NCBI RefSeq assembly: GCF_000430525.1
Contig: NZ_AUME01000009.1
Location: forward strand, 31,354-95,353
Length of the DNA: 64,000 nt
Origin: Prevotella corporis DSM 18810 = JCM 8529
GTDB taxonomy: Bacteria > Bacteroidota > Bacteroidia > Bacteroidales > Bacteroidaceae
Direction of reading: 5' to 3'
Part shown: positions 55,849 to 63,738 of the stretch, piece by piece
How positions within the stretch are numbered: the stretch's first letter is position 1
How the letters are laid out: each line of letters opens with the position of its first letter
Made by a program: the position numbers and the translations under genes
Notes under the pieces: generated by a model
What the model was told of the DNA's origin: nothing
What the model saw: only the letters and a program-made list of their open reading frames with translations
Database searches by the model: none

Positions 55849-56424
55849 ATGAGAAAGTACATCGCAATAATCATCGCGTCGCTTGCCCTTTTTACAGGGC
55901 AGGCGCACGCCCAGCGGTGTCTGCCGAAGATGCAGGGCATCGAGGTGAGGGCGGACATGGCGGACGGCTTCAATCTCGGCGGCAAGGACGGCGGGTACAG
56001 CTTCGGGGCGGCTCTCTCCACCTACACGAAGAAGGGGAACAAGTGGGTGTTCGGTGGCGAATACCTGTTGAAGAACAATCCCTACAAGGACACCAAGATA
56101 CCCGTGGCGCAGTTCACGGCGGAGGGCGGCTATTACTTCAAGATACTGTCGGACGCCCGAAAGATTGTTTTCGTCTATGCCGGGGCTTCGGCTCTCGCCG
56201 GATATGAGGCGGTAAATTGGGGGAAGAAGGTGCTGCATGACGGCTCCACGCTGCACGACCGGGACGCCTTCATCTACGGCGGTGCGCTGACGCTCGATGT
56301 GGAGTGTTACGTGGCAGACCGTATCGCCCTGCTTGCCAACCTGCGGGAGCGTTGCCTTTGGGGTGGCGACACACGGAAGTTCCACACGCAGTTCGGGGTC
56401 GGTATCAAGTTCATCATCAACTGA
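55849..56424 (+). CDS. traO: Conjugal transfer protein TraO
   Basis: 191 residues. Signal peptide ends at HAQ (about 21); mature part is beta-rich with Gly/Tyr-rich strands (GGYSFGAALSTYTKKGNKWVFGGEYLLKNN; ending FHTQFGVGIKFIIN, an aromatic C-terminus typical of outer-membrane barrels). Starts 2 bases after the traN stop. Confidence 0.85.
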   Translation: MRKYIAIIIASLALFTGQAHAQRCLPKMQGIEVRADMADGFNLGGKDGGYSFGAALSTYTKKGNKWVFGGEYLLKNNPYKDTKIPVAQFTAEGGYYFKILSDARKIVFVYAGASALAGYEAVNWGKKVLHDGSTLHDRDAFIYGGALTLDVECYVADRIALLANLRERCLWGGDTRKFHTQFGVGIKFIIN

Positions 56425-56431
56425 CACGGGC

Positions 56432-57334
56432 ATGGAAAGGACGGAAATAGATGCTGTCAGAAGGATGCCGCTTGCGGATTTTCTCGCACGGCTGGGGCAT
56501 GAGCCTGTCAGAAGGAGCGGTAACGAGCTGTGGTATCTTGCCCCGTACAGGGGCGAGCGCACATCCTCTTTCCGTGTGAACGTGGCGAAACAGCTCTGGT
56601 ACGACTTCGGTTTGGGCAAGGGCGGCGACATCTTCACGCTTGCCGGGGAGTTTCTGCAAAGCGATGACTTCATGAAGCAAGCGAAGTTCATAGCGGAAGC
56701 CGCCAATATGACGGTTGCCGGATGGGAAAAGCCCGTCTATCTCTCGAAGCCGACCGAATCCGTTTTTGAGGATGTGGAGGTCGCTCCGCTGCTCCGCTCA
56801 CTGCTGACGGAGTATTTAGAGGAACGGGGCATCCCTTACGCCATCGCATCCCGTCACTGCTGCCGCTTGAACTACGGTGTGCGTGGGAAACGGTATTTTG
56901 CCGTTGGCTTTCCGAACATGGCAGGTGGCTATGAAGTCAGAAGCCGATATTTCAAGGGTTGCATACCTCCGAAGTCTGTATCACTGGTAAAGGCGAATGA
57001 CATCCCGGCTGACGAGTGCCTCGTGTTCGAGGGCTTCATGGACTTTCTCTCTGCCGTGACGCTTGGTGTAACCGGTAACGCTGACTGTCTTGTGCTGAAC
57101 TCAGTCGCCAACGTGGAGAAGGCGGCGGGATTGCTGGACGGATACGGGCGCATCGGCTGCTTCCTCGACCGTGACGAAGCCGGACGGCGGACGCTTGCCG
57201 CACTTACCATGCGATACGGGGAACGTGTCACCGACCGTTCCTCCCTCTATGACGGTTGCAAGGACTTGAACGAGTACCTGCAACTGACAACGAAAAAACA
57301 GAAAAACAACCATCTAAAAATCGAAGAACAATGA
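56432..57334 (+). CDS. traP: DNA primase-like TraP
   Basis: 300 residues. N-terminal CHC2-type region (RSGNELWYLAPYRGERTSSFRVNVAKQLWYDFGLGKGGDIFTLA) and a Toprim domain (DECLVFEGFMDFLSAVTL; NADCLVLNSVAN; LDRDEAGR with acidic residues). It lacks the Cys residues expected for a zinc-binding CHC2 finger, so it is more an N-terminal degenerate form. It may prime the transferred strand. The stop overlaps the traQ start. Confidence 0.9.
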   Translation: MERTEIDAVRRMPLADFLARLGHEPVRRSGNELWYLAPYRGERTSSFRVNVAKQLWYDFGLGKGGDIFTLAGEFLQSDDFMKQAKFIAEAANMTVAGWEKPVYLSKPTESVFEDVEVAPLLRSLLTEYLEERGIPYAIASRHCCRLNYGVRGKRYFAVGFPNMAGGYEVRSRYFKGCIPPKSVSLVKANDIPADECLVFEGFMDFLSAVTLGVTGNADCLVLNSVANVEKAAGLLDGYGRIGCFLDRDEAGRRTLAALTMRYGERVTDRSSLYDGCKDLNEYLQLTTKKQKNNHLKIEEQ

Positions 57335-57834
57335 ACATACTGAACAACAGAAACAAGAGAACATCAATATTCAAGGCAGTGGCGTTATGCCTGATAGCCG
57401 CCATGTCATTCACCCTCGTGTCATGTGACGATGACATGGACATCCAGCAGTCCTATCCCTTCACGGTGGAGGTCATGCCCGTGCCGAACAAGGTAGTAAA
57501 GGGGCAGACAGTGGAAATCCGCTGTGAACTGAAAAAGGAGGGCGACTTTTCGGGTACGCTCTATACCATCCGCTATTTCCAGTTCGAGGGGGAAGGCTCG
57601 CTCAAAATGGATAACGGCATCACCTTCCTGCCTAACGACCGCTACCTGCTGGAGAACGAAAAATTCCGCCTGTACTACACGGCGGCGGGTGATGAGGCGC
57701 ATAATTTCATCGTGGTGGTGGAGGATAACTTTAGCAACTCCTACGAACTGGAATTTGACTTCAACAACAGGAATGTAAAGGACGACGATCTTACCATCGT
57801 TCCCATCGGCAACTTCAGCCCCTTGTTGAAATGA
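57331..57834 (+). CDS. traQ: TraQ-like lipoprotein (DUF3872)
   Basis: 167 residues. Signal region ends with SC (lipobox CDDDMD at about 33), marking a lipoprotein; the DUF3872 beta domain follows (VEVMPVPNKVVKGQTVEIRCELKKEGDFSGTLYTIRYFQFEG). Overlaps traP by 4 bases and the lysozyme-like gene by 4. Confidence 0.83.
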   Translation: MNILNNRNKRTSIFKAVALCLIAAMSFTLVSCDDDMDIQQSYPFTVEVMPVPNKVVKGQTVEIRCELKKEGDFSGTLYTIRYFQFEGEGSLKMDNGITFLPNDRYLLENEKFRLYYTAAGDEAHNFIVVVEDNFSNSYELEFDFNNRNVKDDDLTIVPIGNFSPLLK

Positions 57835-58358
57835 TGCGTGTATTCATGACAATGCTCTGTTCACTTCTGACGGTCTGTTCTGTGTCCGCGCAGATCAGCC
57901 GCCAAGAGGGAACGGACGGGCAGGCGGCAATCTACCGACTGCCGCTTATGGAACGTGCTTTTTTATGCTGCCGCTACTTTGAAGGCTGGCACTCAGAAAA
58001 ACACTACCCATACGTCGGTTGGGGTCACAAACTTTTGCCAAACGAGAAGTATTCGGCACGAACCATGACAAAACGGGATGCGGATGAACTTTTGCGGAAA
58101 GACCTGCGCAAATTTGTCGCCATGTTCCGTAAATTCGGGGTTGATTCGATTTTGCTTGGCACGTTAGCTTACAATGTGGGACCGGCGAAGCTGTTAGGCA
58201 GCAAAACAATCCCCAAAAGCACCTTAATCAAGAAGCTGGAAGCTGGTGACAGGAACATCTACCGTGAGTATATAGCCTTCTGCAACTACAAAGGAAAACG
58301 CCACGCCATGCTGCTCAAACGGAGAAAGGCGGAGTTTGCGCTGTTGTATATCCCATAA
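57831..58358 (+). CDS. Lysozyme-like protein (GH24-type)
   Basis: 175 residues. Signal peptide cut at VSAQ; then RYFEGWHSEKHYPYVGWGHKLLPNE and TLAYNVGPAKLL, the phage-type lysozyme framework. The catalytic Glu is kept in EGW, but the usual Asp and Thr of the T4 enzyme are missing because the loop between EG and GWGH is shortened. Such a wall-cleaving enzyme commonly helps a transfer channel through peptidoglycan. Last gene of the tra operon; a terminator follows. Confidence 0.8.
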   Translation: MMRVFMTMLCSLLTVCSVSAQISRQEGTDGQAAIYRLPLMERAFLCCRYFEGWHSEKHYPYVGWGHKLLPNEKYSARTMTKRDADELLRKDLRKFVAMFRKFGVDSILLGTLAYNVGPAKLLGSKTIPKSTLIKKLEAGDRNIYREYIAFCNYKGKRHAMLLKRRKAEFALLYIP

Positions 58359-58376
58359 AAGGACTGACAAAACTGG

Positions 58377-58412
58377 CAAAAGACGTGCCATATTTAACTT
58401 GGCACGTCTTTT
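58377..58412 (+). terminator. Terminator of the tra operon
   Basis: AAAAGACGTGCCA pairs perfectly with TGGCACGTCTTTT around a 9-base loop, with T4 included. It lies 18 bases after the lysozyme-like gene. Confidence 0.9.
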
Positions 58413-58723
58413 GCTCTATCACTTGATAGATTATCGTAGGATTTTCTCGTTAATTGACATCGTTGAGCCATTTTTGCCTATCGGTTTCCAAATAACACTT
58501 CAAGTTGTAAGTGTTGTGAGAGCAATACAAAACATAGTTATTAACCATAAAAAGTATAGCGAAATTATGAAGAAAGTATTTAGGAAAATTCAGAAAGGAA
58601 CAACAAAAATGATTGAACGTATCAAATCGTTGGGGGAAATGGAGACGAAGCAGAAATGTGTAGTTCAACGGTTCGAGATTATCATTCCCCTCCACCAAAA
58701 AATAACGACCCAATATATAGCCT
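58413..58723 (+). other. Interval between two terminators, no confident gene
   Basis: About 310 bases from the tra terminator to a second terminator at 58724-58749. A frame from ATG 58567 (MKKVFRKIQKGTTKMIERIKSLGE) is open but runs through the second terminator, so a protein is doubtful. TCTATCA-CT-TGATAGA at 58416-58431 is a small palindrome. The unit may encode a short RNA. Confidence 0.4.
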
Positions 58724-58749
58724 CCGCAAGTTTTACTTGCGGATTTTTT
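58724..58749 (+). terminator. Second terminator after the tra operon
   Basis: CCGCAAG pairs with CTTGCGG around TTTTA, followed by ATTTTTT. Confidence 0.85.
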
Positions 58750-58845
58750 AGTTATCGCAGATTGGACAAAGGTTTCTTTGCTACTTTCTTTGTCCGCCAT
58801 CATGCTCACTGAAAGAAAGTAGGGCGGCTCTCGCCGCCCCGCCAC

Positions 58846-59154
58846 TCAAAAGCGTGTGTAAAGTCCCGTCACCATCGTGAACATTTCCTCCAGCATATCA
58901 AAATAGATACCCTCGTGTACGGCAATGTCCTTTGTCTTGCACTCAAAGGTCTTTTTGCTGAACGTCCTGCGGTAGAAGCGCATATTGTAGAGGTCTGCCC
59001 CTTCGTCATAGATGATGTCAAGGCGGTTGGCACTTGTTTTGTTCCTTGCAAGGCTCATCCGTAAGCCGTTGCCCATATCTATGAAATCACGGCTACCTGT
59101 CATGGCGGTGAAGCGTTTTCCGCCTATCTGCTGTAATATCGTCTTGGCTATCAT
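58846..59154 (-). CDS. Hypothetical ICE protein
   Basis: 102 residues (MIAKTILQQIGGKRFTAMTGSRDFI...). GGKRFTAMTGSRDFIDMGNGLRMSLARNKTSANRLDIIYD is a compact conserved-looking domain seen in Bacteroidetes mobile elements, without known function. The start at 59154 follows an A-rich stretch and avoids an unlikely N-terminal extension. Last gene of the minus-strand run. Confidence 0.65.
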   Translation of the reverse strand: MIAKTILQQIGGKRFTAMTGSRDFIDMGNGLRMSLARNKTSANRLDIIYDEGADLYNMRFYRRTFSKKTFECKTKDIAVHEGIYFDMLEEMFTMVTGLYTRF

Positions 59155-59207
59155 ATCTTTTGTTTTTAGGGTTTTAAGTATTGGCGGTGCGGACACCGCC
59201 ATCCCGT

Positions 59208-59453
59208 TCAAAATTCTCGCATTTCGGAAATGGGGGTCTGCCGTTGTAGCCACTCTTTCACACATTCCATATTGTACTCGCTCGTGATGACTGCCGTATG
59301 GCTGTCGGTGGCGGTGAAACGTGTGCTTTCGTAATCATCTATCCACCCCTTGAGGGTGTCCGTTCCCCACGCTCCGGTATCGTCAAAGATACCGTCCAAT
59401 GCCGTGATAGGTTCGCTGAACTTGACTATCAGCGTTTGATAGGTCGTGTTCAT
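59208..59453 (-). CDS. Hypothetical ICE protein
   Basis: 81 residues (MNTTYQTLIVKFSEPITALDGIFDDTGAWGTDTLKGWIDDYES...). No recognised domain. ATG overlaps the stop of the upstream DUF3873 gene by 4 bases (ATGA), and GGAGG precedes it within that gene, so translation is coupled. Confidence 0.65.
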   Translation of the reverse strand: MNTTYQTLIVKFSEPITALDGIFDDTGAWGTDTLKGWIDDYESTRFTATDSHTAVITSEYNMECVKEWLQRQTPISEMREF

Positions 59454-59683
59454 AGTCTGTCCTCCTTTCCCTTCTTTGCGTTCAGCCACTTGTCCCGTGC
59501 GGCTCGGCACTCGTCCAACGTGGGTTTGACACAAGAGAACAATTCTCTGTCTATGGGGTGGCGGTAGTCGTACTGCACAAGTGTCCGCCTGCGTCTTCCG
59601 ATACCCGATTGGAAACGCTCGTATTTCTCCGTACCTGCTTCCGCGCAGGTGCTTACTCCGTTGATGGTCATTCGTGTTGTCAT
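59450..59683 (-). CDS. DUF3873 protein
   Basis: 77 residues: MTINGVSTCAEAGTEKYERF, then YDYRHPIDRELFSCVKPTLDECRAARDKWLNAKKG. This is the DUF3873 pattern common in Bacteroidetes mobile elements. No catalytic motif. Upstream neighbour of the small coupled gene. Confidence 0.72.
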   Translation of the reverse strand: MTTRMTINGVSTCAEAGTEKYERFQSGIGRRRRTLVQYDYRHPIDRELFSCVKPTLDECRAARDKWLNAKKGKEDRL

Positions 59684-59702
59684 AATGTTGCTTTTTAGAT
59701 GG

Positions 59703-59960
59703 TTAAAAATGTACTGACAGAACTCTGTTCTTCATCACCATTTCGGGGTTGCTTGTGTAGCGTTGGTGCAGGTAGAAATGGTGTGAGCCGAAGCCGTAAA
59801 GGAAAAACTTGTCAAGTTCGTGCTTCTCGGCAAACTCCTTTACGCTCTTTCTCAATTCCCCCTCACTCGTTGTGAGAGTGAGGAGGTTCACAAATTCAAG
59901 GAACATCGTGGGGATTGCATCATCCCACACACAAATCATACTTTCAATTCTTACTTCCAT
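59703..59960 (-). CDS. Hypothetical ICE protein
   Basis: 85 residues, acidic, beginning MEVRIESMICVWDDAIPTMFLEFVNLL. No recognised domain. It lies in the run between the PcfJ-like and DUF3873 genes. Confidence 0.6.
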   Translation of the reverse strand: MEVRIESMICVWDDAIPTMFLEFVNLLTLTTSEGELRKSVKEFAEKHELDKFFLYGFGSHHFYLHQRYTSNPEMVMKNRVLSVHF

Positions 59961-59984
59961 ATCAATGTTGTTTTAGGGGTTATG

Positions 59985-61316
59985 CTATGCCGCTTTCATC
60001 CGCTCACGGATAAGGTTGGCGTTCTTGTTCACAAGGTCTATGATGCGCTCGTGATATTCGGTGTCCTGGTTGTGCTTGCCGTGGCACTGCACCACTTCGA
60101 GGGTTCGCAAGTCCACCTCTACGGTTTCAATAATCTCATCGCCAATCCTTGCCGATAGTATGAGGGTGTCGGCTTTCTTGTAGTATCCACTGCCAAACAC
60201 GCAGATGCCCTGCGTCTTGCCCTCGTTGTAATACTCGTCTATGCTTTCAAGCACCTTGACGATTATTTCCTCGTCCGTGATTACCAAGCCGAAGAATTTG
60301 GATTTGTTGGCGATGAAATCCTCCGCATCTTTCTTTCGTTGGAGTTGTCGCTGTTGCTCACGCTCACGCCTTTCAATCTCCCAACGGCGTTGCTCTGCGG
60401 CTCTTTCCTTCTCGTGTATGGCTTCAATTTTTCGGGTTGCGTTGTCGTGTGCCGCCATGAAATCTTCGGGACAGATGTTCTTCGGGTTACGGAGGTCTTG
60501 ACCGAGTTTTTTGAGCATACGCAGATAGTCGCACCACATTGAGAGGTTGTCTATCTGATACTTGTGACGCTTGGCAATCAGATATGATGCCCAACATTCA
60601 TCGGCAGTACGGGTATTGAAAAGAAAGTGTTTCATGACCTCAATCTCACCGCCTTTCATAAGGGTTTCAATTCTTGGGTCTGAAAGCAAGGCTTTGAAAA
60701 GACGCACGGGGGAGATGCCGTGGAAATCGCCCTTGAAGCCGTTACGTCTGAGTTGGGGCAATATCCTCATCTTTGGATATGCACAGCTTCTTGCCACCAC
60801 ATCATCGTATAGGCTGTTGTGCGGTCTTACCTCCATATCGCTGCCTAATGCCCACACATCGCAATAGCAGAAAAGGAAGCCACGGAGCAACGCCATGTCC
60901 GTAACCTTGCCGTCGGGTGAAATCCAACGCTGCACGACCTCGTGGCAGTAGAAACGCATCGGTTCGCCTTTCCTGCTCTCGCATCTGACCTGCGCCACGC
61001 GGATTACCTGATACCCTTTGCAGGTGGTTATCACGCTGAAATTCTGCGTTTCCTTGTAGATGCGTCTGCGTGTGTCCTGCACTTTGAGTTCGGCATGGCA
61101 TTTGGGGCAGGTGCAGCCTTCAAGGGTGTCGCATAGTCCGCTGTCGCTGTGCCACTCGTGACCGCAGTCGGAACAGGTGATGTTCCCTTTCTTGGTGCGG
61201 TAGCCGATATGCTCAACGCAGTGGCGGTATGCCCAATCTATTTGTGTCGCTGATATGGGGCGAAGGTTGGCGGAAAGTCTTGCCACCTCTTTCTGTATCT
61301 TGGTCTTCGGTTTCAT
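59985..61316 (-). CDS. PcfJ-like protein
   Basis: 443 residues. An early zinc-ribbon-like segment (CSDCGHEWHSDSGLCDTLEGCTCPKCHAEL, residues about 44-75, six Cys), then RPHNSLYDDVVARSCAYPKMR and a helical end with a charged coiled-coil stretch (EKERAAEQRRWEIERREREQQRQ). It matches the PcfJ domain of Firmicutes pheromone plasmids. The function is unknown. It overlaps the PcfK-like gene by 4 bases. Confidence 0.85.
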   Translation of the reverse strand: MKPKTKIQKEVARLSANLRPISATQIDWAYRHCVEHIGYRTKKGNITCSDCGHEWHSDSGLCDTLEGCTCPKCHAELKVQDTRRRIYKETQNFSVITTCKGYQVIRVAQVRCESRKGEPMRFYCHEVVQRWISPDGKVTDMALLRGFLFCYCDVWALGSDMEVRPHNSLYDDVVARSCAYPKMRILPQLRRNGFKGDFHGISPVRLFKALLSDPRIETLMKGGEIEVMKHFLFNTRTADECWASYLIAKRHKYQIDNLSMWCDYLRMLKKLGQDLRNPKNICPEDFMAAHDNATRKIEAIHEKERAAEQRRWEIERREREQQRQLQRKKDAEDFIANKSKFFGLVITDEEIIVKVLESIDEYYNEGKTQGICVFGSGYYKKADTLILSARIGDEIIETVEVDLRTLEVVQCHGKHNQDTEYHERIIDLVNKNANLIRERMKAA

Positions 61317-61729
61317 AAGCCTAAATCAAATAATGAGGGTTGGGGTTGGTTTTCTTTTCTCGCTGACGGTCTGTGGCGGTTCTGCAACTTGCGGAGTTCC
61401 TCCTCTTGGTATTTGCGGACAGCGTTCTGACGTGCCTCCGCCTTTTCCTCTGCCGTGAGTTTCACAACGTGGTTCACAACCACTTGGCAGTCCATCGGTT
61501 TGCCCACCTCTATCTCGTTTTCCTCATAGTAGTGGATGGCTTGCCCGAATATCTCTCCGTCCGTGAAACCGTTGCAACCGCTTTTCTGCACATAGTTCAG
61601 AATGTGGGTCACGCACTCGTCCATGTTCTTGGCAGGGTTGCGGTACTTCTTTGCAAATAGCGCATCTTCCTCCGCACGCTGTTCCAAGTACATATATATC
61701 GTTCTCTTGAAATGGTCTGTTCCTTTCAT
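61313..61729 (-). CDS. PcfK-like protein
   Basis: 138 residues: HFKRTIYMYLEQRAEEDALFAKKY and NMDECVTHILNYVQKSGCNGFTDGEIFGQAIHYYEE. The PcfK family is found beside PcfJ in pCF10-type plasmids. The C-terminus is disordered. The 4-base overlap (ATGA) suggests the pair works together. Confidence 0.85.
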   Translation of the reverse strand: MKGTDHFKRTIYMYLEQRAEEDALFAKKYRNPAKNMDECVTHILNYVQKSGCNGFTDGEIFGQAIHYYEENEIEVGKPMDCQVVVNHVVKLTAEEKAEARQNAVRKYQEEELRKLQNRHRPSARKENQPQPSLFDLGL

Positions 61730-61742
61730 ATCGCTGTCATTT

Positions 61743-61964
61743 TTAGATTATCTGTTTCAGTATCTCTCTCCAATAGGTCGGCTCTACCTCGCTGAGAAGG
61801 AAGTCCATGAAATCCCTCCGTGCGTCCTTGTTCAGTTCGTGGTACAATCTTCGGAAAGTTTCAAAATTGCCGTTGATGTACGTTTCCACCATATACACGA
61901 AGATGTTGTCCACCTCGTAATATCTGCACTGCTGCGCTGCCGTCTTGCTGTTTCTTTTTGCCAT
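61743..61964 (-). CDS. Hypothetical ICE protein
   Basis: 73 residues (MAKRNSKTAAQQCRYYEVDNIFVYMVETYINGNFETFRRLYHELNKD...). Helical, with no recognised domain. The ATG at 61964 is chosen over a long upstream extension. Confidence 0.6.
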   Translation of the reverse strand: MAKRNSKTAAQQCRYYEVDNIFVYMVETYINGNFETFRRLYHELNKDARRDFMDFLLSEVEPTYWREILKQII

Positions 61965-61975
61965 GTCGGTAAGGG

Positions 61976-62191
61976 TTAAAGGGTGAATAACCAAAGGATG
62001 AAGCCAAAGAAGGCAATGGTGGAAAGGATAGCCACGATTACACCTATCGCCACTCGGAACACTCCGTTTACAATCTCTCTGATGATGCCCCAAAGGATGC
62101 CGAACACCCCGAAGGCGGTGCGCATCATCAAGCCGCATATCGCCAACCCGATGTGTTGCGCCATTTGTCTGAAATTTGCCGTTGCCGTCAT
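61976..62191 (-). CDS. Small membrane protein
   Basis: 71 residues, nearly all hydrophobic from residue 12 on (IGLAICGLMMRTAFGVFGILWGIIREIV and later IVAILSTIAFFGFILWLF). Two or three membrane segments. First gene of the minus-strand run. Its promoter is not clear; a near match TACCTTTT lies at about 62341-62348 on the minus strand. Confidence 0.65.
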   Translation of the reverse strand: MTATANFRQMAQHIGLAICGLMMRTAFGVFGILWGIIREIVNGVFRVAIGVIVAILSTIAFFGFILWLFTL

Positions 62192-62454
62192 ATCTTCGCT
62201 GTTTTTGATTTTTTTGTTTTTAATGCGGATTCAAGAGCTGAGGGAGTTGAGTTTCAAACTATCTTATCTGCCTCTCGTTTATCCGACATTTTTTTTATGC
62301 GTCTTTCTGTCGCATCGGTCGTTTTCGTTTCGGGTGCTTGAAAAGGTAGGGATTAGGGAATGCAAGGTTTTTCGGTCAAAATACTACCCGCAGGGCTGGA
62401 GATTTTTACCGAAAACAGGAGGCTTGACCTTGCTTTCCCGTCCAATCCCGGAAT
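62192..62454. other. AT-rich region without a gene
   Basis: Upstream of the minus-strand run; includes a T-rich stretch. No repeat or gene is recognised. Confidence 0.4.
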
Positions 62455-62462
62455 TACCTTTG
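62455..62462 (+). promoter_or_regulatory. Exact -7 box, plus strand
   Basis: TACCTTTG matches TAnnTTTG. A -33 box at the expected spacing is weak. It would drive a transcript into the 62488 frame that ends at the terminator hairpins from 62852 on. Confidence 0.4.
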
Positions 62463-62487
62463 CGCCCAGAACGAAAATGACTGACTG

Positions 62488-62751
62488 ATGCGGCTTACTG
62501 AAAGGCGCAAAATGGAGGTAAACGAAAACAGAGGCAGATTGTGTAGAAAAAAACTTCAGGGGAAAATCCGTAAAAAAAAGAATCACCAAAAGGAAAAAGA
62601 CATCACCGGAAGCGTGAAAAGGGCAAACCACAACAAAGGAAGTATGATTGTTTCCGATCCGACGGAACTTGTTCAGCCGGGTGGCAACAATCATTCTTCC
62701 CGGTTTGTCCGGCTGTGTGTGGGCGCCTGTTTCATTCATGGGGCAGGCTGA
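62488..62751 (+). CDS. Doubtful small basic protein
   Basis: 87 residues starting MRLTERRKMEVNENRGRLCRK, strongly basic in the first half (GKIRKKKNHQKEKD). It follows the promoter box and precedes a terminator, so it could be expressed. No domain is known and codon use is unlike the neighbours, so it may be non-coding. Confidence 0.3.
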   Translation: MRLTERRKMEVNENRGRLCRKKLQGKIRKKKNHQKEKDITGSVKRANHNKGSMIVSDPTELVQPGGNNHSSRFVRLCVGACFIHGAG

Positions 62752-62851
62752 CACACTCTGCATTCACTTTCCGCTTCCGGCAAAAGAGACAGCGAAAAAA
62801 GAAAAATCATTTGAAAACCCGTAAAAGCACCTCTTGGCATAGGCGCAAAAG

Positions 62852-62908
62852 AAAGGGGCATTGCTTCATCTGTCTAAACATCGTTTAGGCGTGAGGCAAT
62901 GCCCTTTT
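62852..62908 (+). terminator. Structured terminator near the right end
   Basis: GGGCATTGC (62856-62864) pairs with GCAATGCCC (62896-62904), and inside it CTAAAC pairs with GTTTAG around an ATC loop. TTTT follows. Confidence 0.85.
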
Positions 62909-62918
62909 CTCCAGCTAT

Positions 62919-62988
62919 GCGGTAGTCGGCACACGTTTGTTCCAAACTCGTTTTGGGCAATGGTGTGCCGACGGACAATACCGCTTTT
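62919..62988 (+). terminator. Second large hairpin near the right end
   Basis: GCGGTA (62919-62924) with TACCGC (62979-62984) and GTCGGCACAC (62925-62934) with GTGTGCCGAC (62963-62972), followed by TTTT. Sixteen pairs in two arms. May be a terminator or a DNA structure at the element end. Confidence 0.8.
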
Positions 62989-63083
62989 ACGGAAAATTCT
63001 TATGAATGAGGGGATAAAAAACGGGAGTTTATATCAAAATCTCGAATTAAATAGCTACTTTTGCATACGAAGAGTTCTTTGAA

Positions 63084-63198
63084 GGTTACGCAACGCGCAG
63101 AAGGATAATGCAGTAGATAACTAACTAAATCGTAACCTATTACTATCAAGAGCAATTAACCTACGCTCATTTCCAATAAATTACACTCTTTTCGTAAC
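63084..63198. repeat. Candidate integrase arm-type sites, right end
   Basis: GGTTACG at 63084-63090, ATCGTAACC at 63129-63137 and TTCGTAAC at 63191-63198 repeat the CGTAAC(C) word found near the left end. This suggests the ICE end lies within a few hundred bases to the right. Confidence 0.45.
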
Positions 63199-63376
63199 TT
63201 CGTGTAGCAAGTCAATAAATTTTACCCCGTTTCCAACCCGCTGCTTCCCATAATGAAACGACTATATATAAATAGGTAGAATCTGATTTTCACGCATTTT
63301 ATCGGGGATAATTGCTCCCAATGCTATAAATTTCTGCAAAAACTGTTGCTTTTTCTTGTTATTTGAAAAAATATCC

Positions 63377-63386
63377 GTACCTTTGC
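63377..63386 (+). other. Candidate right attachment-site core
   Basis: GTACCTTTGC matches the IntDOT core consensus GTAnnTTTGC on the plus strand and lies about 180 bases past the arm-like sites. Orientation is opposite to the left candidate, and TACCTTTG also reads as a promoter -7 box, so the call is tentative. Confidence 0.35.
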
Positions 63387-63460
63387 CTCCGTTAAGCAAC
63401 CAGAATATTGAGAACATTTAGTAAAAATATCGTTCTTTGTTCAACATTCATGATGCGAAT

Positions 63461-63525
63461 GTGCCGGTAGGCACTTGTAGATTCTACAGGTGACTGCGTG
63501 TCGCCTTGTGCATAAAAGAATGCAC
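63461..63525 (+). other. Four consecutive short hairpins
   Basis: GTGCC/GGCAC (63461-63474), TGTAGA/TCTACA (63476-63488), GGTGAC/GTCGCC (63489-63505, one G-T pair) and GTGCAT/ATGCAC (63508-63525) follow each other with two or fewer bases between. They lie 210 bases upstream of the transposase and have no long T tract. The 63387-63738 stretch shows no gene. Confidence 0.75.
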
Positions 63526-63738
63526 TAAAATCCTCCTATATCATTTATTTTTTTTCATTCAATTATTTCTTCGATTTGGCTCTGACAAGCTTCTTATTTG
63601 GAGTATTTCCCCATAGGCAAGTCTGTCCCATGCTATTTTCCATAGCGCGTACCGACACCATAGGTCATTTTAGGGCTCAGTAGAAAATCAATGGGGGAAT
63701 AATTTGTTATTTATCTTAATAATTCCGACCTTCGCATT

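Larger units (their letters stand above)
14031..63386. mobile_element. CTnDOT/CTnERL-family integrative conjugative element with tetQ
   Basis: About 49 kb carrying the whole CTnDOT backbone in order: IntDOT-type integrase, xis2c-xis2d-orf3-exc, tetQ-rteA-rteB, rteC, mobABC and traA-traQ. Base use changes sharply at both sides of the backbone. No ermF region is seen, as in CTnERL. Limits are the best candidates for the GTAnnTTTGC core that IntDOT uses: 14031-14040 (read on the minus strand) and 63377-63386 (plus strand). Their opposite orientations mean at least one is probably wrong, so the ends are uncertain by a few hundred bases and the right end could lie beyond the window. Confidence 0.85.

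Noticed and set aside
58336..58812. 158-residue open frame after the lysozyme-like gene
   Set aside because: It starts inside the lysozyme gene and runs through two strong terminators.
63051..63060. CTACTTTTGC as right core
   Set aside because: One base off consensus and it lies before the arm-like sites; more likely a promoter -7 box.
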